Shown here piece after piece: positions 32,334-32,579 of a DNA stretch of 32,579 bases. The stretch spans positions 1 to 32,579 of the forward strand of contig CAVGED010000043.1 in NCBI GenBank assembly GCA_963628035.1, in the 5' to 3' direction. A model generated the notes under the pieces. The model had not been told where the DNA came from. It was given only the letters and a program-made list of their open reading frames with translations, and searched no databases. Within the stretch, counting starts at the first letter, position 1; each line of letters begins with the position of its first letter. The position numbers and the translations under genes were made by a program. This DNA is from 14-2 sp963628035 (GTDB lineage Bacteria; Bacillota; Clostridia; Lachnospirales; Lachnospiraceae).

Positions 32334-32368
32334 GGTAAATCGTGATAAATTGTCTTTGAAAAAAATAG

Positions 32369-32397
32369 TTGACATTTCATGTTTCCTATAATATAAT
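32369..32397 (+). promoter_or_regulatory. Near-consensus sigma-A promoter of the tRNA cluster
   Basis: TTGACA (32369-32374), 17-bp spacer, TATAAT (32392-32397): both hexamers match the consensus perfectly. The first tRNA begins 28 bases after the -10. This is the strongest promoter in the window, as expected for stable RNA. Confidence 0.9.
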
Positions 32398-32425
32398 AAG
32401 GGTTGTGTCACGGAAAAAGCGACTC

Positions 32426-32500
32426 CGGGGTGTGGCTCAGCTTGGCTAGAGCGCCTGGTTTGGGACCAGGAGGTCGCAGGTTCGAATCCTGTCACCCCGA
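32426..32500 (+). tRNA. tRNA-Pro (anticodon TGG)
   Basis: 75-nt cloverleaf. Acceptor arms CGGGGTG/CACCCCG pair over seven bases with discriminator A. D-arm GCTC...GAGC, anticodon stem CCTGG/CCAGG with loop TTTGGGA (anticodon TGG, decoding CCA), and T-loop GGTTCGAATCC. CCA is not encoded. Confidence 0.96.
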
Positions 32501-32507
32501 TTGACAT

Positions 32508-32578
32508 GCGGGTGTAGTTCAATGGTAGAACACCAGCCTTCCAAGCTGGACACGTGGGTTCGATTCCCATCACCCGCT
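32508..32578 (+). tRNA. tRNA-Gly (anticodon TCC)
   Basis: 71-nt cloverleaf. Acceptor arms GCGGGTG/CACCCGC, discriminator T, anticodon stem CCAGC/GCTGG with loop CTTCCAA (anticodon TCC, decoding GGA), and T-arm GTGGGTTCGATTCCCAT. It starts eight bases after tRNA-Pro and is presumably on the same transcript. The cluster may continue past the window edge. Confidence 0.96.
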
Positions 32579-32579
32579 T

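Noticed and set aside
32145..32573. A 142-codon minus-strand frame reading GIEPTCPAWKAGVLPLNYTR and TGFEPATSWSQTRRSSQAE.
   Set aside because: It is the antisense of tRNA-Gly and tRNA-Pro plus nrdG. These peptides are well-known false ORFs produced by antisense tRNA genes.

Overview
The window looks like chromosome from a low-to-mid GC, strictly anaerobic Firmicute, most likely a gut Lachnospiraceae-type Clostridium. This is inferred from protein style, strong AGGAGG ribosome sites, frequent TTG/ATGA starts, the anaerobic NrdD/NrdG reductase, and an IscR-IscS-IscU-MnmA cluster. No taxonomic search was possible.

Layout. (1) Positions 1-12,300, AT-rich and almost all on the minus strand, form a sugar-uptake and catabolism locus. 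In transcription order it holds two CUT1-type permeases, a lipoprotein solute-binding protein, a LytS-like histidine kinase, a LytTR response regulator, a zinc-site uroporphyrinogen-decarboxylase-family protein, a MATE exporter, an aldo/keto reductase and a GH112 galactosyl phosphorylase. A truncated AraC regulator faces it at the left edge. A pair of TAAGTT direct repeats exactly 21 bp apart lies just upstream of a promoter for the permease genes, which suggests that the encoded LytTR regulator controls its own transporter. (2) Positions 12,300-13,710 are a small scrambled segment: a HipA-like C-terminal remnant, a GNAT acetyltransferase, a HipB-like antitoxin/repressor, and a dense array of dyads and repeats upstream of hipB. 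(3) Positions 13,711-25,404 are more GC-rich housekeeping DNA: rsmF-type rRNA methyltransferase, an odd sigma-70-like protein, mnmA, iscU, iscS and iscR (minus strand), a SpoVB/MurJ-type flippase (plus strand), galE, a glycerophosphodiesterase, an MFS transporter, a Dabb protein and an FMN-binding oxidase-like protein. (4) Positions 25,448-29,123 are an AT-rich restriction-modification island: a nuclease-methylase fusion plus a separate beta-class DNA methyltransferase. A LexA/SOS-like dyad overlaps the -35 of the candidate promoter. (5) Positions 29,529-32,579 return to GC-rich core DNA: paired NrdR-like boxes, nrdD, nrdG, a consensus promoter, tRNA-Pro(TGG) and tRNA-Gly(TCC).

How the genes work together. 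The ABC importer probably brings in a galactose-containing disaccharide. The cytosolic GH112 enzyme would split it with phosphate to alpha-galactose-1-phosphate, which a Leloir route including the galE product could use. The isc cluster supplies persulfide sulfur for Fe-S clusters and for MnmA tRNA thiolation, with IscR as the likely Fe-S-sensing repressor.

Most interesting items: the sigma-70-like protein that keeps the core-RNAP-binding region but lacks promoter-recognition regions; the hipB operator array with a GNAT gene where HipA would be expected; the SOS-like box on a restriction-modification promoter; and a kinase with a degenerate kinase and receiver embedded ahead of an intact LytS-type core.
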